Shown here: positions 33,759-46,900 of the stretch, in pieces
How positions within the stretch are numbered: the first letter of the stretch is position 1
Layout of the letters: each line of letters opens with the position of its first letter
Source: Takifugu bimaculatus
Taxonomy: Eukaryota > Chordata > Actinopteri > Tetraodontiformes > Tetraodontidae
Length of the DNA: 64,000 nucleotides
Reading direction: 5' to 3'
NCBI GenBank assembly: GCA_004026145.2
Contig: CP034996.1
Location: forward strand, 15,328,641 to 15,392,640
Notes under the pieces: generated by a model
The model's input: the letters and a program-made list of their open reading frames with translations, nothing else
Told to the model about the DNA's origin: nothing
Database searches by the model: none
Program-made: the position numbers and the translations under genes

Positions 33759-34392
33759 CAGCCTGAAGTTTAAAAAGAAAAAAAAAAAAGAAAATGTCCG
33801 CTCTTTTTTCCACTCGCATCTCTTAAACCAACATTTCAGGCAGGAGGTTCACAGCCCAGGACAAACTGGTTTGACAGAAAGTGCTGTCACACCTGCCAGA
33901 TGAGGTGTTTGTCGAGGAGTCAAATTTGGTTTCAGCGGATCGTGTTTGCAGTGAGCAGCTCGTGTTGGTATCGCTCTTTTAAAATGACGCCAAAATGACG
34001 CATCTTTTGTTATTCGCATCTCAAACGTTGTTGATGACACAGCACGAATGCATCATTATTTTATCTCTGTTTTCATGAATTTTAGGGATTAAAAATGTAC
34101 CTTCTGAACTTCAGGAACACTCAGAAAATTATCCTCATTTAAGAACTAATTTTACACCAACTGGAAACCCTCAGTCAGCAGCTCTCTGCTGCCACCTACA
34201 GTCCGACCCCTGCAAGACATTTACAGATTCCCAGATGTTGAGAGCTTAGTTACACATTTTAATCAGGAAATATAAATGTATATAACCTTAAAGTATTGTA
34301 TGTGATGCAGATTTTATGATCAAATGAATTTACTTATTTTTTACCCTTCAGGGGCCAGTACTAACAGCTGAAGACTTTATAGTATTATAATA

Positions 34393-34530
34393 TATACTGG
34401 ATATAGGCAGGAGTAATACAAGGTTCTACAACTTAGTAGGCATGCTTTATGCTCCTTTTCTTTGATCAAAGGTTGAAGATTCCCAGAATCTAGAACCTCA
34501 CCAAATTTTAATTATCTGTTCCTTTGGCAA
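34393..34530 (+). repeat. Dispersed repeat copy A
   Basis: Shares an ordered series of blocks with 40258-40380: TATAGG, AGTAATACAAGGTT, an ACAACxTxGTAGG block, TCAAAG, TCTAGAAC, CTGTTCCTT and a GGC-AAT/GGCCCAT block. Diverged, same orientation. Family unknown. Confidence 0.55.
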
Positions 34531-35247
34531 ATCTCAATTCCTGAAACTTTCATTAAAATCTGTTTATAACTTCTGTTATTTTTCTGAAGGACAGACAGAC
34601 AGATCGATTGATGTCAGCGTTAGAAAGAAGAATAAATAACAAAGCTCAAAGTCACAGATAACCTATATGTATGTGTGCCTGGATTGAGAATTACTTGGCA
34701 AGGTCTGGGTTTTCACCTGACCCTTGACCTAGTTTAGGCCCTTTGAAATCTCCTAAATGTATTAAACTGACCTTAAATCTAATATTTTAGCTCATTTCAT
34801 TTTTGAAAATTCCTTCATATTGATTGAACTAAGCACTAAATGACTAAACAAGGCTGGACACAAGTTACAGTTGTTTCCACCAGATTACATCTACTATTCA
34901 AATAGTTTGGTGCATTCTAAAATTGGATATGTGAGTTTTCATTATGTTACATTCAAGGCTAAAAAAGGCAGCACTTCAAACTGTGTGGCAAAAACAAAAA
35001 TGCAGTCCTCAAAGAGCTTTAATGAGCACCAAATAAGAACATGATGGTGGTATTACATGGTAACTTTATGTCAACAACAGCACAGAGTCAGGGCTAAAGA
35101 ATTTCGCCTGCTGAACAGATGAAAACGCCACTGAAAATAACTGGATGGACGGATGCTTTCTTTAAAATTCTGTGGTATTAAGGACTTTCCCAACACTGGC
35201 AATCCGATCTGATTTTTTTGAATATTTTCCCGCTCAAACCCCAGAAA

Positions 35248-36854
35248 TTACAGAAAGGAAGGAAAAGTCACATATTGCTTTCTTTTTGGAAGCAGCAGGA
35301 GGGCCTCTCCGTTCTTCGTCTCATCCGTGGCGAGCTCCAGGAAGGCCTCCGCGACCTCGCCAACCCTGAAACGCAACACCACGTCAACAAATGTGCACGG
35401 AAACGACAACTGTGGGTTTGCATTAAGAGATTTAGGTGAGACATGAACCAAAGTGATTGAGATTTCTGCGAAGGGGAGCCTTACGTTAAGATCCCAATCT
35501 TTTCTGCAAACTGAGCGGCCTCGTCAGCCAGATGGGCGAACTGTCCCAGCCTGGACGGGCCGCTGGAAAAAAGCTCCGTTTGGACGAAACTGGGACAGAG
35601 CGCGTTGACACGCACGCCGTAGCCCGATGCTCTGGAGGCAGCCTGTTCAAAGAGGAAAAATCAAAAAAGAGAAGCGGACCTTTACGCGCTACGGTAAGGA
35701 TAAACGGCGTGACCTCACCGCCATGGCGCGGGTGAAGCCCAGCAGTCCGTGCTTGGAGGCCGTATAAACAGGACACGAGGGCAGAGGACCGATACCTGCA
35801 GAGTCAAAGGGTCAAATACCCCAGAAACGTTCCGAGAGACGATCGCAGCACTTTGTACTCGCCGGCCATGGATGATACGTTGACAATGACACCTCCGCGG
35901 CCACCGTTCTGCCTGCTCATGTGCTCCAGGGCCAGGTAGTTGCCGCTGATGGCAGACACCTGCAACACACCGCAGTCAGGACCACCCCCCCCTCTGGCAG
36001 AAGAAACGAGGGGCACTTTCTTACAAGGTTAATGGAGATGGTTTTCTGCCACTGGATCTCGTTCAGGATGCCAGCATTGTTGCAAAAGATGTCCACGCCT
36101 CCAAACGTTTCTGCAATTTTCTGAAAAGCAACTTTAAACAAAACAATTTGGAAAATAAAACTAGGTTAGAGGATCAATGGAACAAGGTGGATTTTCTTTT
36201 CCTTTGTCTTCATTTCTTTGTTTGACTGATGTATTTTTGGGTCTGTGATCAAGGGTTGACAGATTAAGTTTGTGTTTGTGTCGGAGAGAAGCAGAGACCT
36301 TTGAGTTTCTCCTCTGATTCCACATCACAGCTCAGGAACAGAACCCTGTCAGATCCAAACTGTTTCTCCAGAATCTCCAATAAACTCCTGCCTGCGATTT
36401 CATCGACATCTATCAGGGCTACCTGTGGTGGAGAGGACAGGAACACGAATTTATAAACCCCATCAAATGTAGCAGCGGAAAAACATGGCCTGCAAACATT
36501 TAGCAAGTGTTTTTCATTACGCATCACCGCTAGGTCGCCGCTTGGGGGCGCTCTTCATTAACAAAAAAAGAGTTTAAGTTGTTAAATAGACTAAAGTTTC
36601 CAGTAAGAGGAAAGAAATACAGTGTAGTTACAAAATAAACCACAATTTCCCGTTTTGATCACGGATAAAGACTATGAAAACCACGTTAGGATAATTAGTG
36701 TACAATTAGACCAAAACATCAACCCTGAAAGGTAATTCTGTAAAATGAGGCCAAACTGTACCTTTGCACCGTTCTGCAGGAGAATCTCTGTTATGGCTCT
36801 TCCTATGCCCATTGCTGCCCCGGTCACGACTGCGACTTGACCATTTAACGCCAT
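35248..36854 (-). CDS. hpgd: 15-hydroxyprostaglandin dehydrogenase (NAD+), 7 exons
   Basis: Exons in transcription order: 36854-36762, 36422-36299, 36131-36025, 35959-35863, 35795-35719, 35642-35485 and 35365-35248. They total 774 nt, 257 aa, close to human HPGD (266 aa). Short-chain dehydrogenase marks: the NAD-binding TGAAMGIG at 11-18, Asp of LIDVDE selecting NAD, CDVES, NNAG, the catalytic Ser in NVSSMAG, and YTASK with catalytic Tyr and Lys. The enzyme oxidises the 15-hydroxyl of prostaglandins and inactivates them in the cytosol. The C-terminal segment (VGEVAEAFLELATDETKNG) matches HPGD rather than generic SDRs. The intron after SSMAG appears to use a GC donor (GCCG|GCGAGT), the only choice that keeps phase and human-like length. 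An hpgd-like paralogue cannot be excluded. Confidence 0.92.
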
Positions 36855-37095
36855 TTCTGATCCTCGTTCAGAGCAGACAACGTGTGAGACGCCTGCGGTT
36901 TTTTTTCTAGTGAAATTGGAGAAGTTTGTCATTTTGGGAAAACCCCACCCATCTGATCAAAGGGGGCTGAGAACAGTAAAGTTAGCATGTTAAAACCCGT
37001 GAATTTAGAATGGGGCACAGGAAGCGAAATCTGACAACGTTACAAAATGTTGTGATGCCATCGCCTACCCAATTCTATTACCTTATAAAGCTGAC

Positions 37096-37133
37096 CAAAA
37101 CAAACAAACAAACAAACAAACAAATAAATAAAT
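37096..37133. repeat. (AAAC)n/(AAAT)n microsatellite
   Basis: Six to eight CAAA units followed by TAAA units. Confidence 0.93.
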
Positions 37134-38965
37134 CCAATGTACTTGGGGTGATTTTTTAACACTTCCGAATTTAATCTAGTTATCATAGTTTATGATGAAT
37201 ATTATATTTTTAATGTTAATATAACTGTTGTACCTCTAATTGAACACTAGACGGAGACAGAGTGCTGCCTGATGTTTATTATGAGCGTTCCATGAACATG
37301 AGTCAACAATAAGACACTGTTACACACAATCATTGTATTTAAAGCACCTCAACTGTGGAGCTCAGAGCAAACCAGTAGCGGTGACCCCATCTTAAATCAC
37401 AGTAATGTTAAGAACATGGCTTTGGATTTTCTTTGTAGTAGTGTTATGTTGACTGTAAAACATTTATTTAAACAGTTTAAAATGCTTGCAAGGACGGAAG
37501 GTATCTTATACGCTTTTATCGGTACATAGTCTAAAAATATGTATGAGTGGTTATGAAAAAGTCTATTTTTGATGCTATAGTCACCCAGTGGACAAAGCCC
37601 ATCACAAACCCATCTTGCTTACAGGGCAAATCCACCATTTAACGGCTTTCAACTTTGCTGACCAGCTGCTGACTTGTGTTTTCATCCCAGCGGCCCTCTG
37701 CCATTTCACTGCTGATTGCACTGCAAAAGAACTCCAGAGAGCTGGACAAAGCCTGAGAGCTTTATGTTGTCGCCGTGGTCACGGGCCTGTAAAGAATAGG
37801 CCGCTGCCATTAAACAAAATCAGCTTGTTGACAGTGAGGGGGCCAGAAAGAGGCAGACAGGTATGAGGTGTGTGTCTGCGGAGGACCGTGGCTGCGAACT
37901 CTTCAGCTTTAACGGTTGTCAGCAGGGATGCGCCTCATCGTTCAAACAGGTTTAGCCTGGGTTCCATTCAGTGCTTAAGCACGTGTAGCAACCCACAGGT
38001 CAAAACAAACACTGTACTAAGATGGACGGATTTAAAACTCCCACGACTCCGTCCTGTTATGTTGGAGGTAGCGGTGCACCTCACAGCTCTCTACTGGGTC
38101 CCATTCTTTTCTTACTTAACTCAAACACAGGGCACTTTATCTTCCACCCAGTAGTTTATTTCCATTCTCTACTCACACTGTACGTGTATGTCACCCTGGC
38201 TTAGACCATCTAGCATCAGACTTGGGTGGATACAGGTGCCGCACACCACTATTTCGATACACCCACGTTGCAAAACCTCACACGGGTCTGTGAAAATTCC
38301 TTGTATTAAAGGGCAGGAAATTTCTTCCTTAAAATCACATCACACGCACAATTAGTGTCACTCATGCCTACAAATAACCACAGGGTGGGGGACATTAATG
38401 ATTCAATCCAGTTTGACACACTTCACTGGTGTTGATACAATAATGCCAGAACGGGGGTGACGGGTCCAGTCTTGTCTGCCACACCCTGCTTAGGTGTGTG
38501 GGGGGATTTGGGTAATACTATAGCTTGCATAATGTTCCTTTCCATTTGAAATGTACAACCTGGGATTCAGATCAGCAATAAACCTGCACAAATTTAAGAC
38601 GACCCATCGTTTAAAGGCATAATGCAGTCATTTCAATCACGCAGGGAGAGATTAAGCGCATGCCACAGCTGTTCTACAAATGTTCCTGGGATGGCTTTAC
38701 AAGTCAGAACAGTATAATAACAGATTATTAGCCATAATCTTCATTCTCATACAACTTTATTTGCGGTTGTTTAGTACTGGTTGGCAGTCCACATGCCGTG
38801 TATATTTACACCCATTCCTTCAGGTTTCCTGTCAGACTTTAATAAATATATTGACTTGCATTATTTTCTAGTTTTGCATCGCGTTCACTTTTTATGCAGA
38901 AAACCACAATCTCGTTTCCTTGCAGCCAGTTTGAAGGCATAAATACTCCATATTACTTGTGCTAC

Positions 38966-38967
<2 letters not shown>

Positions 38968-39003
<36 letters not shown>
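38968..39003. repeat. (GT)n microsatellite
   Basis: Perfect GT repeat of about 36 bp upstream of larp1. Confidence 0.95.
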
Positions 39004-39009
<6 letters not shown>

Positions 39010-39260
39010 TGTGTGAGTGACGTTACAACTTTAAACGTCATTGAACAGAAGCAGTAACTTTCGTTCCGCAGCGTCCCCGCTCTCTTGGGCACGCGCGCGC
39101 GCACACACACGCATTCCAGCCAATAGTGCATTTATATTACCAACTATATGTTTCAGAACGACTTCCTCGGTGTTGTTGAAGGTAGCAACATAAACACAAT
39201 CCCCCTCGTACACATGAAACCACATGTAGATCCCACGTGTTCAGAAAGTATAACTTGGAA

Positions 39261-39322
39261 AGAGAGACAGGGAGAGAGAGAGAGAGAGACAGGGAGAGAG
39301 AGAGAGAGAGAGAGAGAGAGGG
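39261..39322. repeat. (GA)n microsatellite
   Basis: Interrupted GA repeat of about 60 bp with two ACAGG interruptions. Confidence 0.95.
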
Positions 39323-40257
39323 ATCTCCGGGAAAAAAGGAATTCCTGTAAAAACTGTACTCAAGTGACGCGCACGTGCAGCTCCAATACGGACACGTGTG
39401 TAAAATAAGGAAGAGTGAAGTGTTTACGTTCCTGTGCGATGGCGGATTTTCGAACACCTGCTCATTTGTTACAATCGAACAAGGGGGAAGAAAATGTCAA
39501 ATCACAAACGCGAGTTTATCTTGACTGATTGTTACAACAACAACATTGATTTCTGATCAAATATTGACAGGGGTTAAATGCGGACACCTCCGGGGATCCA
39601 AGATGCGTTCACGTTATCAGAAAATATTCAAGTAAATTCACGGAATTCATATTGTCTACGGTGACGCGTACACAACAACAAAGTGAAATGTTGAATCACG
39701 GTATAATTGGCTACGACTCAAAAGAGACAAACGTCCGTGTTGGAAATAAAAGCTTTGCGTATTGTGCAAAATTAGGTAATCATTTCAGCATATTTTGCAA
39801 GCACTATTCAAGAGACCTGCGTAGAGACAGCTCATTCCTTAATATAACAACAATAATAATATCAATAAAGCTGCCGCGGTATCAACTGCCATAATTGATA
39901 TTATTCAGTCTGTATTCTCACTAAAGTTGTGATGTGGTTTGCGTAGTATGACAACCTGATAAACAAATGGTTTCATCCTTGTTAAAAATCTTTTACATTT
40001 TACACACTGGCATTTTGACCTCAGCAGTATTTTCCATCTAATCCTAAACATAACAAAAGAATTTTCCACAGTTCACTATTCATACATTCATATTAATTAG
40101 TGTTTTAACACACCAATAAACAAGTAAATATACTTACACAAAAGGACATATATCAACCAACAGTTAACGATGAAAACACAGCAAACTTATTAGAAAAGCA
40201 GAGAGCACAGACCTGAGGCAGGCAGAACATTCCCCCTCAAATTGAAACCTACACTTG

Positions 40258-40380
40258 GAGTATAGGTAGTAATACAAGGTTACACAACATGGTAGGTTGC
40301 TTTCTGATAAAAGCCTTTTGGTCAAAGTACCTTCTAGAACATTGTGAAATGTAACCAGCTGTTCCTTGGCCCATGAAAAT
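40258..40380 (+). repeat. Dispersed repeat copy B
   Basis: Related to 34393-34530 in the same orientation: TATAGG-TAGTAATACAAGGTT, ACAACATGGTAGG, GGTCAAAG, TCTAGAAC and CTGTTCCTTGGCCCAT occur in the same order and spacing. No coding capacity. Confidence 0.55.
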
Positions 40381-41049
40381 CTTTTCTTTAGTTATTTTGC
40401 TAACAAAGAGACAAGAGACAAACACCAGCTATCAGACAACCTCTAAAGTGGAGGTATTTAGTATTTATGCGACAATTTTTGTTAGTTTTTTTTTTTTTTT
40501 GAGTAAAATAAAGTGTTGAATGTTTTTTTAAAATTAAATTTTCAGGAATTGCTGATAACGGGCCAAGGAACAGCTGATAAAAGCTTGGTGATGTTCCGAG
40601 AGACTTTGACCTCAATTTTCAAAGGGGTTTTGATTAGAAAGACTATGACCTTTTATCACTACTACATATACACACATACACACACGTATATGGGTGTGTA
40701 TTTATATGTATATACACATGTATGTATATACATACTAGTCACAATATGCGTGGAAATGGCCTGCTAGCTGGTAGTCTGCGCTCTCCGAGTGCTTTTTTTT
40801 TCTAGTTCCAGGGGACGAATAACTGAATTTAAGATGTTTTACACCACGACAGTACGTGAATGCATCATCTTGATTTGACACTAAAGCGCGCTCCCGGCTC
40901 TACGTGGCTACTCCCCCCAACGGTGTACGTGCGCGCCCCCTTTATCGCGTGGTGAGGATCATCCATATTGCTAGTGGTTGAGTTCAGGTTGTAATTTGAA
41001 GAGGCCTTCGGAAGCGTTTTTGTGGTTATATATATGTTTTAATCCACCG

Positions 41050-41600
41050 CCGGCTACTCTGCGTCTTAGACCTCACACTTTTTGGTCTAGTGGCGACAGA
41101 GGCGGAACAAATTTAGCATTTCCTCGTTACTCAAGTCGAATTCGGGCCGGGGGGAGGACTGGTAATCCTGAGGGGTAAGAAAGACGGCGGTGGGAAATGG
41201 CCACTCAGGTGGAGACTCTCCTGCCCGGCAACCCGCTTGCCCAAGCGGAGGAGCACGGCAAAGTGATCCATGGTGAGCCGGACGAAGAGGAAGGTGGCGG
41301 GGACGACGCGACCAAGCGTCAGACGGGTGTCGCCGACCAGGAGAGCGGCAGCGATAGCAGCAGCAGCGGCGGCAGCCCTGGGCAGGGAGGGACCCTCGGT
41401 ACGGAGAAGCAGAGTTCTCAACAGGCGACCGAGGAGAGTAAAGAGGACTGTGACAGTCCAGACAACCCAAGCGAGGACGGCATTAAAGGCTGTAACAAAA
41501 AGGATTTGACCGAGGCTCCTCCACCCAAGGTGAACCCCTGGACTAGGAAAATGAATGCGGTGACCGTGGTCAACGTGAATGGACAAGCACACCACGGTTT
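41050..41600 (+). promoter_or_regulatory. larp1: CpG-rich promoter / first exon region of larp1
   Basis: CpG dinucleotides become frequent from about 40880 and stay so through exon 1, unlike the AT-rich flanks. There is no clear TATA box, as expected of a housekeeping gene. The transcription start cannot be placed. Confidence 0.5.
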
Positions 41601-43869
41601 GTACCCTCCCTACGTGTAGATTTACTGCCTGTCACTGTTATGTCGGTGCCCCCCCACTCCGTGTCTGCAATAACGACGCCACAAGGCAGCTATTACAGGA
41701 ATTAGAAAGCTTTTGTTGAATCAAAAAGCACAGAGGCTGGCGACAATCCACGTCTTGCGGTTGCCCCCTCGTTGCTCCCTCACGGCCAGGTTAAATTTGG
41801 ACTCACCCACCCCTCCCCTGCAAATTAAGTCTATTCTTGGTGTTCAGTGTGCTACAGTAGACCCAGGTGTAACTGGTTCCACAAGGGATCACGCCCTTGC
41901 AGGAAATTAGAAATGCTCCAATATGCTTCATCTACCTTTTACGAAAACGGGGCTAAAACACTACTTTACTTGTGCAACAGCGGGGAGCCGGTCTTGAACC
42001 AGCTGGACCCCAAACTAAGCAACATTGGTGTTTCTGTGGATCTTCTTAAAATGATCTTTGTATCGATTAATAAGCGGTTTAGGCGCTTGTGTAGGTTGGC
42101 AGCACGTTTTAGGACACGTTGAGTTGAGCCTTCGCGGATAAGTTGCGTTGCAGTGTCATCGCAGCAGACCGGGGATTTAATGCGCTAGATTACGCATTTG
42201 GTTCTATACCTCATGGAGTAAAACACCAGGAGCGTAGATCTAAATGGACCAAGATAAGACGGCGCAAGGACGATTGGCAAAGTTAAATTATTCCGTCTAG
42301 CCTGCTGTCAGTCACTTATCAGACGTTCACGTCACTGGCGCTCCCGCAACATGTTTTTAACCCGAGCACCATCGCTGCTTTTGGAATCAACGTTCGCTTT
42401 AGTGTGGGCTTTTGGCCTGCCAAGCATTGGTGACTTCTCCGCCCTCGTCTCTTAGTGCATCAATTAGAAGAAAAGCCAGGGGCTTGGCCGGTTGTGTAGC
42501 TACTTAGCCAGCTAACAATAGTACCCAGTCTCGTCTTTGGCCTAGCGCGTCGTCAAGCCCTTCCCACACAGATGTTAGCTTAGCATCTACGTGGTCCCGC
42601 TCTGCCCCGTCGGCGCTTATCAAACATTTTCTGTTGAGAGACTTTCGTGTATTGGGTGTCGCTTGAAATGCGGCGTTAAACACGAAACTTGTGCTCGTTT
42701 ATTCTGCAAAAGGGAGCAGGTTTGTTATGAGACGTCACGTGTTCACTCCACGTGTTCCCTCGTAGAAAGGCATGAGGAGCGCTAGCTAGCAAGCTAGCTA
42801 GTTTCCCCTCTGCTTCAACGAATCCGTTCAGTAAATCCCATGAAGTGTTGTCTCCAGTGCAATAAGCCCGAGTTTTCGCCTTGAATGATCAAGATGCCGT
42901 GTTGTATATTCCAGCCGGTGGCCGAAAGTTGTCCTTGAAAGTGTTAATGGGCATAAATTCCACCAGGCGTTGTGGCACCAGAGGTTTAACTCGTGTTTGA
43001 AATACGTTCCCAAAACAAAATCAACGTGACTTCCAGCAATAATGCTGAAATCAAATCATGAATTTGCGTAATGACGACGCACACAAAGACATGTTTCTTT
43101 TGTGCGTGTCAAAGAAAAGTGGTGCATTGCCCTTTTTAAGGATACTGTCGGGTCATTGTGTTTCTGATCCACGGGCTGTCATGGTTGTGTATTGCCCGTG
43201 TGTTGGCTTTATTGGGGCACGTTGAAAGGGTAGAAACGGCACCCACAATGATGGGCAGTCTGCGTGTACCTGATGGATTTGCTCCACAAACTGCCAGGCC
43301 AGCAGCTAAACCTGGCCGTGAGCCAGTGGCTGAGATAACCAGCAGCACTAGGGTGCTAATTTATGATGCAGTTTGAGCCTAAATAGTGGAACATTATTTA
43401 TGTCCAGACATGTGAACAGGCCCGAGTGTGTGTGCATAAGTTAGGGCTTCTGCTTCCTTCTTTTTGGACTAAAAAATGACTCTACTAAGCTTAGATGGCA
43501 GTATTTATAGTGTAGTATTTATGATAGATTTACAGCTGTCTAGTAAAAGTCTTGTACACCATTGGCTCATGACTAAGCTAAAATAAGGGTACAAATAGTT
43601 TTTTTTATCCTTTAGTACTTTTAAAAAAAAAATCTTCTCAATTTGTTACAGTGGGATTAGTTGGCTGTACATGGCTGAGTTGATGATGAGAACCCAGAAG
43701 ACATGGGCCAGTAAAACAGGCTGCATGTAAGAATCATACCTTAAAATGTGGGCCTGACCAAAGCACTTTAATTGTCTTAACGCCTGTGTTATATCCATCT
43801 GTCATCTTATCCAGGTGTTGATAATGAACACATCACTAAGTGTCACTGAATTATGATGTAAGATTACAT

Positions 43870-43902
<33 letters not shown>

Positions 43903-46900
43903 CACATATTTATTTTATTTTGTTGCTGGTATGAAACATTAGATAACATTAAAAAACTGACCTTTGGTCTCTCTTCAGTAAGGAGCGTCATACACTCTCT
44001 TATTCCGACCTTTGACCCTTTTCAGGGGCGATGAGAGATCAGTGTACTAGGATAGATGATAGTATGTTGCTTCAGTATTAATATGCTCATTATAGCAATA
44101 TTACATCAACATTCTGGTGGTGATTAGAACTCCTCGGTTCCAACCAGTTACGTGCGCATCGTTGCCAGTGTTGCCAGACATTTAAATATGTGGAGCGGTG
44201 CCATGTCGTGTTCTCGGTGTCGAAGGAATTGAAGAACTATGCATGGCTGAAGGTTCTGCCAGAAAAAGTTGTAAATGAAGGTTTGTCAGCCTTCAGTAAA
44301 ACTATGACGTAAAGTCTGTTTATAATTTGATTAAAATCATTGCATACCTTTCAACTCTATCTTCGCTTTGCTTTAACGTCATATTTATGGCCTAATTATA
44401 CTATTAAAAATGATTTACTAGCTCATTAACTGTAAGAGCTACAATAGAAGTCAGTCCACAAATTGTAATAATGTTGACTTAGCCCTGTTTATAATGTAGC
44501 TGGTGTCGGTGCTTAAGTCTGAATTTCCTTTTTTAAATTTCTGTATATCTAACTTTGTGTGATGTTCTAAGGCTGTGTGCTGTTCTTGCTGAATGCTCTC
44601 CAGTCCTTACATTTACAGGACGCTTAAAAACCCCAAATTACTGCGTAAACACACTATAACCGGGCAACTAAAGTGCATTTGTAATGCGGTAGTCCGGCTG
44701 CTATTAGAGTTGCTCTTATCTGACCAAGACACCCAGATGATATGATTGGAAACCAATTTTCCCCGGCACATATACGCACGCCTTCATCAGAGTTAAACTG
44801 GGCAGCACATGAGCGCGTGCTCCACAACCCCCACGCTGGTGTATGACCCCGGAACAGAACCATTTCTTAAACACGATGCCCACGAGTGTGCTTGAAAAGA
44901 TGCATATTGCCGCGTAGTGTTTAGCAGAACATGTCCCCGTCACCTATTTGATTTTCTCTGCTGCCTGTAACCTGGGATGAGGCCAAAGTTGAATTTTGAG
45001 CGCCGCTTGATTAAGCTGTCGGCGTAAACCTTTAGAATAAGTACGGGCGTCTTTGTTTTTTGAGAGATTGTCCTGTTTGTTGTGTCCTGCTGACAGTCAG
45101 ACCCAACACAATCCTCACCCGGCATCTCTCAGGTCTTCTCGCTGGGATTACGAGCTCCCGGGGCGCAGCACAGGTCACAGACCTGGAAATGGTTAAGAGG
45201 AGCAGCTGTCGCTACTGCAGCTGCTCCCACAGCTGCTCCCACATTGGCTGCGTCGAGGCAGTATTGGACGAATAACGGCTGATATTGATATTGACGGCCG
45301 AGCGTCACGCCGTCAACAAATGTTTTAAGCAGCAGAAAGATAATCGGAGAAAATAACGGATACCAAAGTTGAGCAGCGGGCTATCCAGTGTTCACACGGG
45401 GCTCACTTTTACACCAATAGTCCTGAGGCAAAACCAGTTATTTTTAGAGCAAATTGGTAAATAGACCAAAATCCCCACAGGTTAAAATAAACCACTGATG
45501 GAGGATGTACACTAATGGTTTTTTTGTCCAAACTGGAAGTAAATATATTGGTGTTAAACTGCTGTAAGATGATTTGCGGTGTAGCTCGTGCTTGGTGTCT
45601 ATTGTAGCCAGACTCCACCTCGAGCTCTGTTTTATCTGTCGAATGGCTGTGTCTGGGTTTGGTGATAGTAAAACATCCCTCCTGTTAAGGATTGGCACCG
45701 TGCACAGCTCAGGGTGTGTGTGTTTTCATCGAGGTTGTTCCAGTTTTTGTTTGAGTGAAACTCGTGGTTACCTGTGTCAGGACCGCTCCTAACAGGACCG
45801 AAACCTGCCTCTTCAGGGGTTTTTTGTTTTTCTTTAGAGTGGTTTTATGAGCTGATGAGTATTTGTTGCTCTCTGTGTTTGTATTGTGTAAGGATTCCTC
45901 CATTTTTAAAATTCCGGGCTCCAACCCTGCAGCACTCATTCATCCTTTAGCCCCAGCTTGGCCTCAGAATGATGTGACAAGCGTACCTGACATCCACTCT
46001 GGCTCAGACCTGGGCCTGTTTTCCATCAGCATGTTTATCTAAGACTGCAGAGCCAACGTGGCATTAGGTTTATTTATAGGATTCAGAAGCGATACCCTCG
46101 GGGCTTTGGAGCAGGTATTGTCACTGGTGTTTGCCCAAGGGCTCCTGGGAATCAGTCCTGGGACTCCACCTGAGCTGTGGGGGAGTTTACAGCTGTCGAG
46201 GCATTTAAGAAGAGAAGATTACATGGGAAGGCAGGATTTTAGGATTGTAATTTAAAAACAGGCAGACAATATTTTATAATCTGCAAGTGGATCACATGTA
46301 GCACTTAAATACGGTTGCCTTGATGAATATGTTTATGAATATATTTATGATTATTTAAATTAGATCGAAGATTGGAAGATTGGCTCTAGTGGAAAAGTGA
46401 CGTTAGTCCGATAAGACTGGGAGTGAGATACCTGCTGAGACGAGAGGGTGGGAAATTGTTGATGCGCTTTAACACAGCGGTGGTACACGTCTGCACTAAC
46501 ATTTATTGTCCAGTCAGGATTATGGGATGCACATGTACGCTAATCCCATCATCATGTATGTTAAAGAATCCCCTAACGCATCATCCTAAAGAGTCCACCC
46601 TCCCCATTAGCCTTAATAATCTACTATCCATGTTTGTGTCTTTTTATTTTAGCTCATGCGCCACATGTATCTTATTATGGGATGCAAAGCACATATCTGC
46701 ATCAGGAGAAGACAATTTCTTTATGTTTCCTGTATAGAAAAGCACTTGTTGCTGCCTGATGGTGGTTCTGCAGGTCACAATGTGGCGCTCTGTGACCTAG
46801 GGCTACGCCGCTGACATTTTGTCACCTGATAGCATCTGATATGCTCTGAAGCGGTGACGTGGACGTGCCCTCCGTGGTGGAATCATAGTGCACAACTCAG

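Larger units (their letters stand above)
33399..35247. other. Convergent intergenic region between the last claudin and hpgd
   Basis: 3' UTR of the claudin at 32444 to about 33770, then AT-rich sequence with one copy of a dispersed repeat (about 34393-34530) and the probable 3' UTR of hpgd. No exon recognised. Confidence 0.45.
36855..41196. other. Head-to-head intergenic region between hpgd and larp1
   Basis: About 4.3 kb containing both promoters. No exon recognised. Repeats: (AAAC)n at about 37096-37133, (GT)n at 38968-39003, (GA)n at 39261-39322, a dispersed repeat copy at 40258-40380 and an alternating purine-pyrimidine AT/CA stretch at about 40665-40735. The last 120 bp before 41197 become GC- and CpG-rich. 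Confidence 0.45.

Noticed and set aside
41131..41595. Minus-strand 154-aa frame opposite larp1 exon 1
   Set aside because: Antisense shadow of GC-rich larp1 exon 1.
45198..45226. GGAGCAGCTG...CAGCTGCTCC hairpin as a possible miRNA
   Set aside because: The stem is only 10 bp with a 9-nt loop and does not extend, too short for a pre-miRNA.
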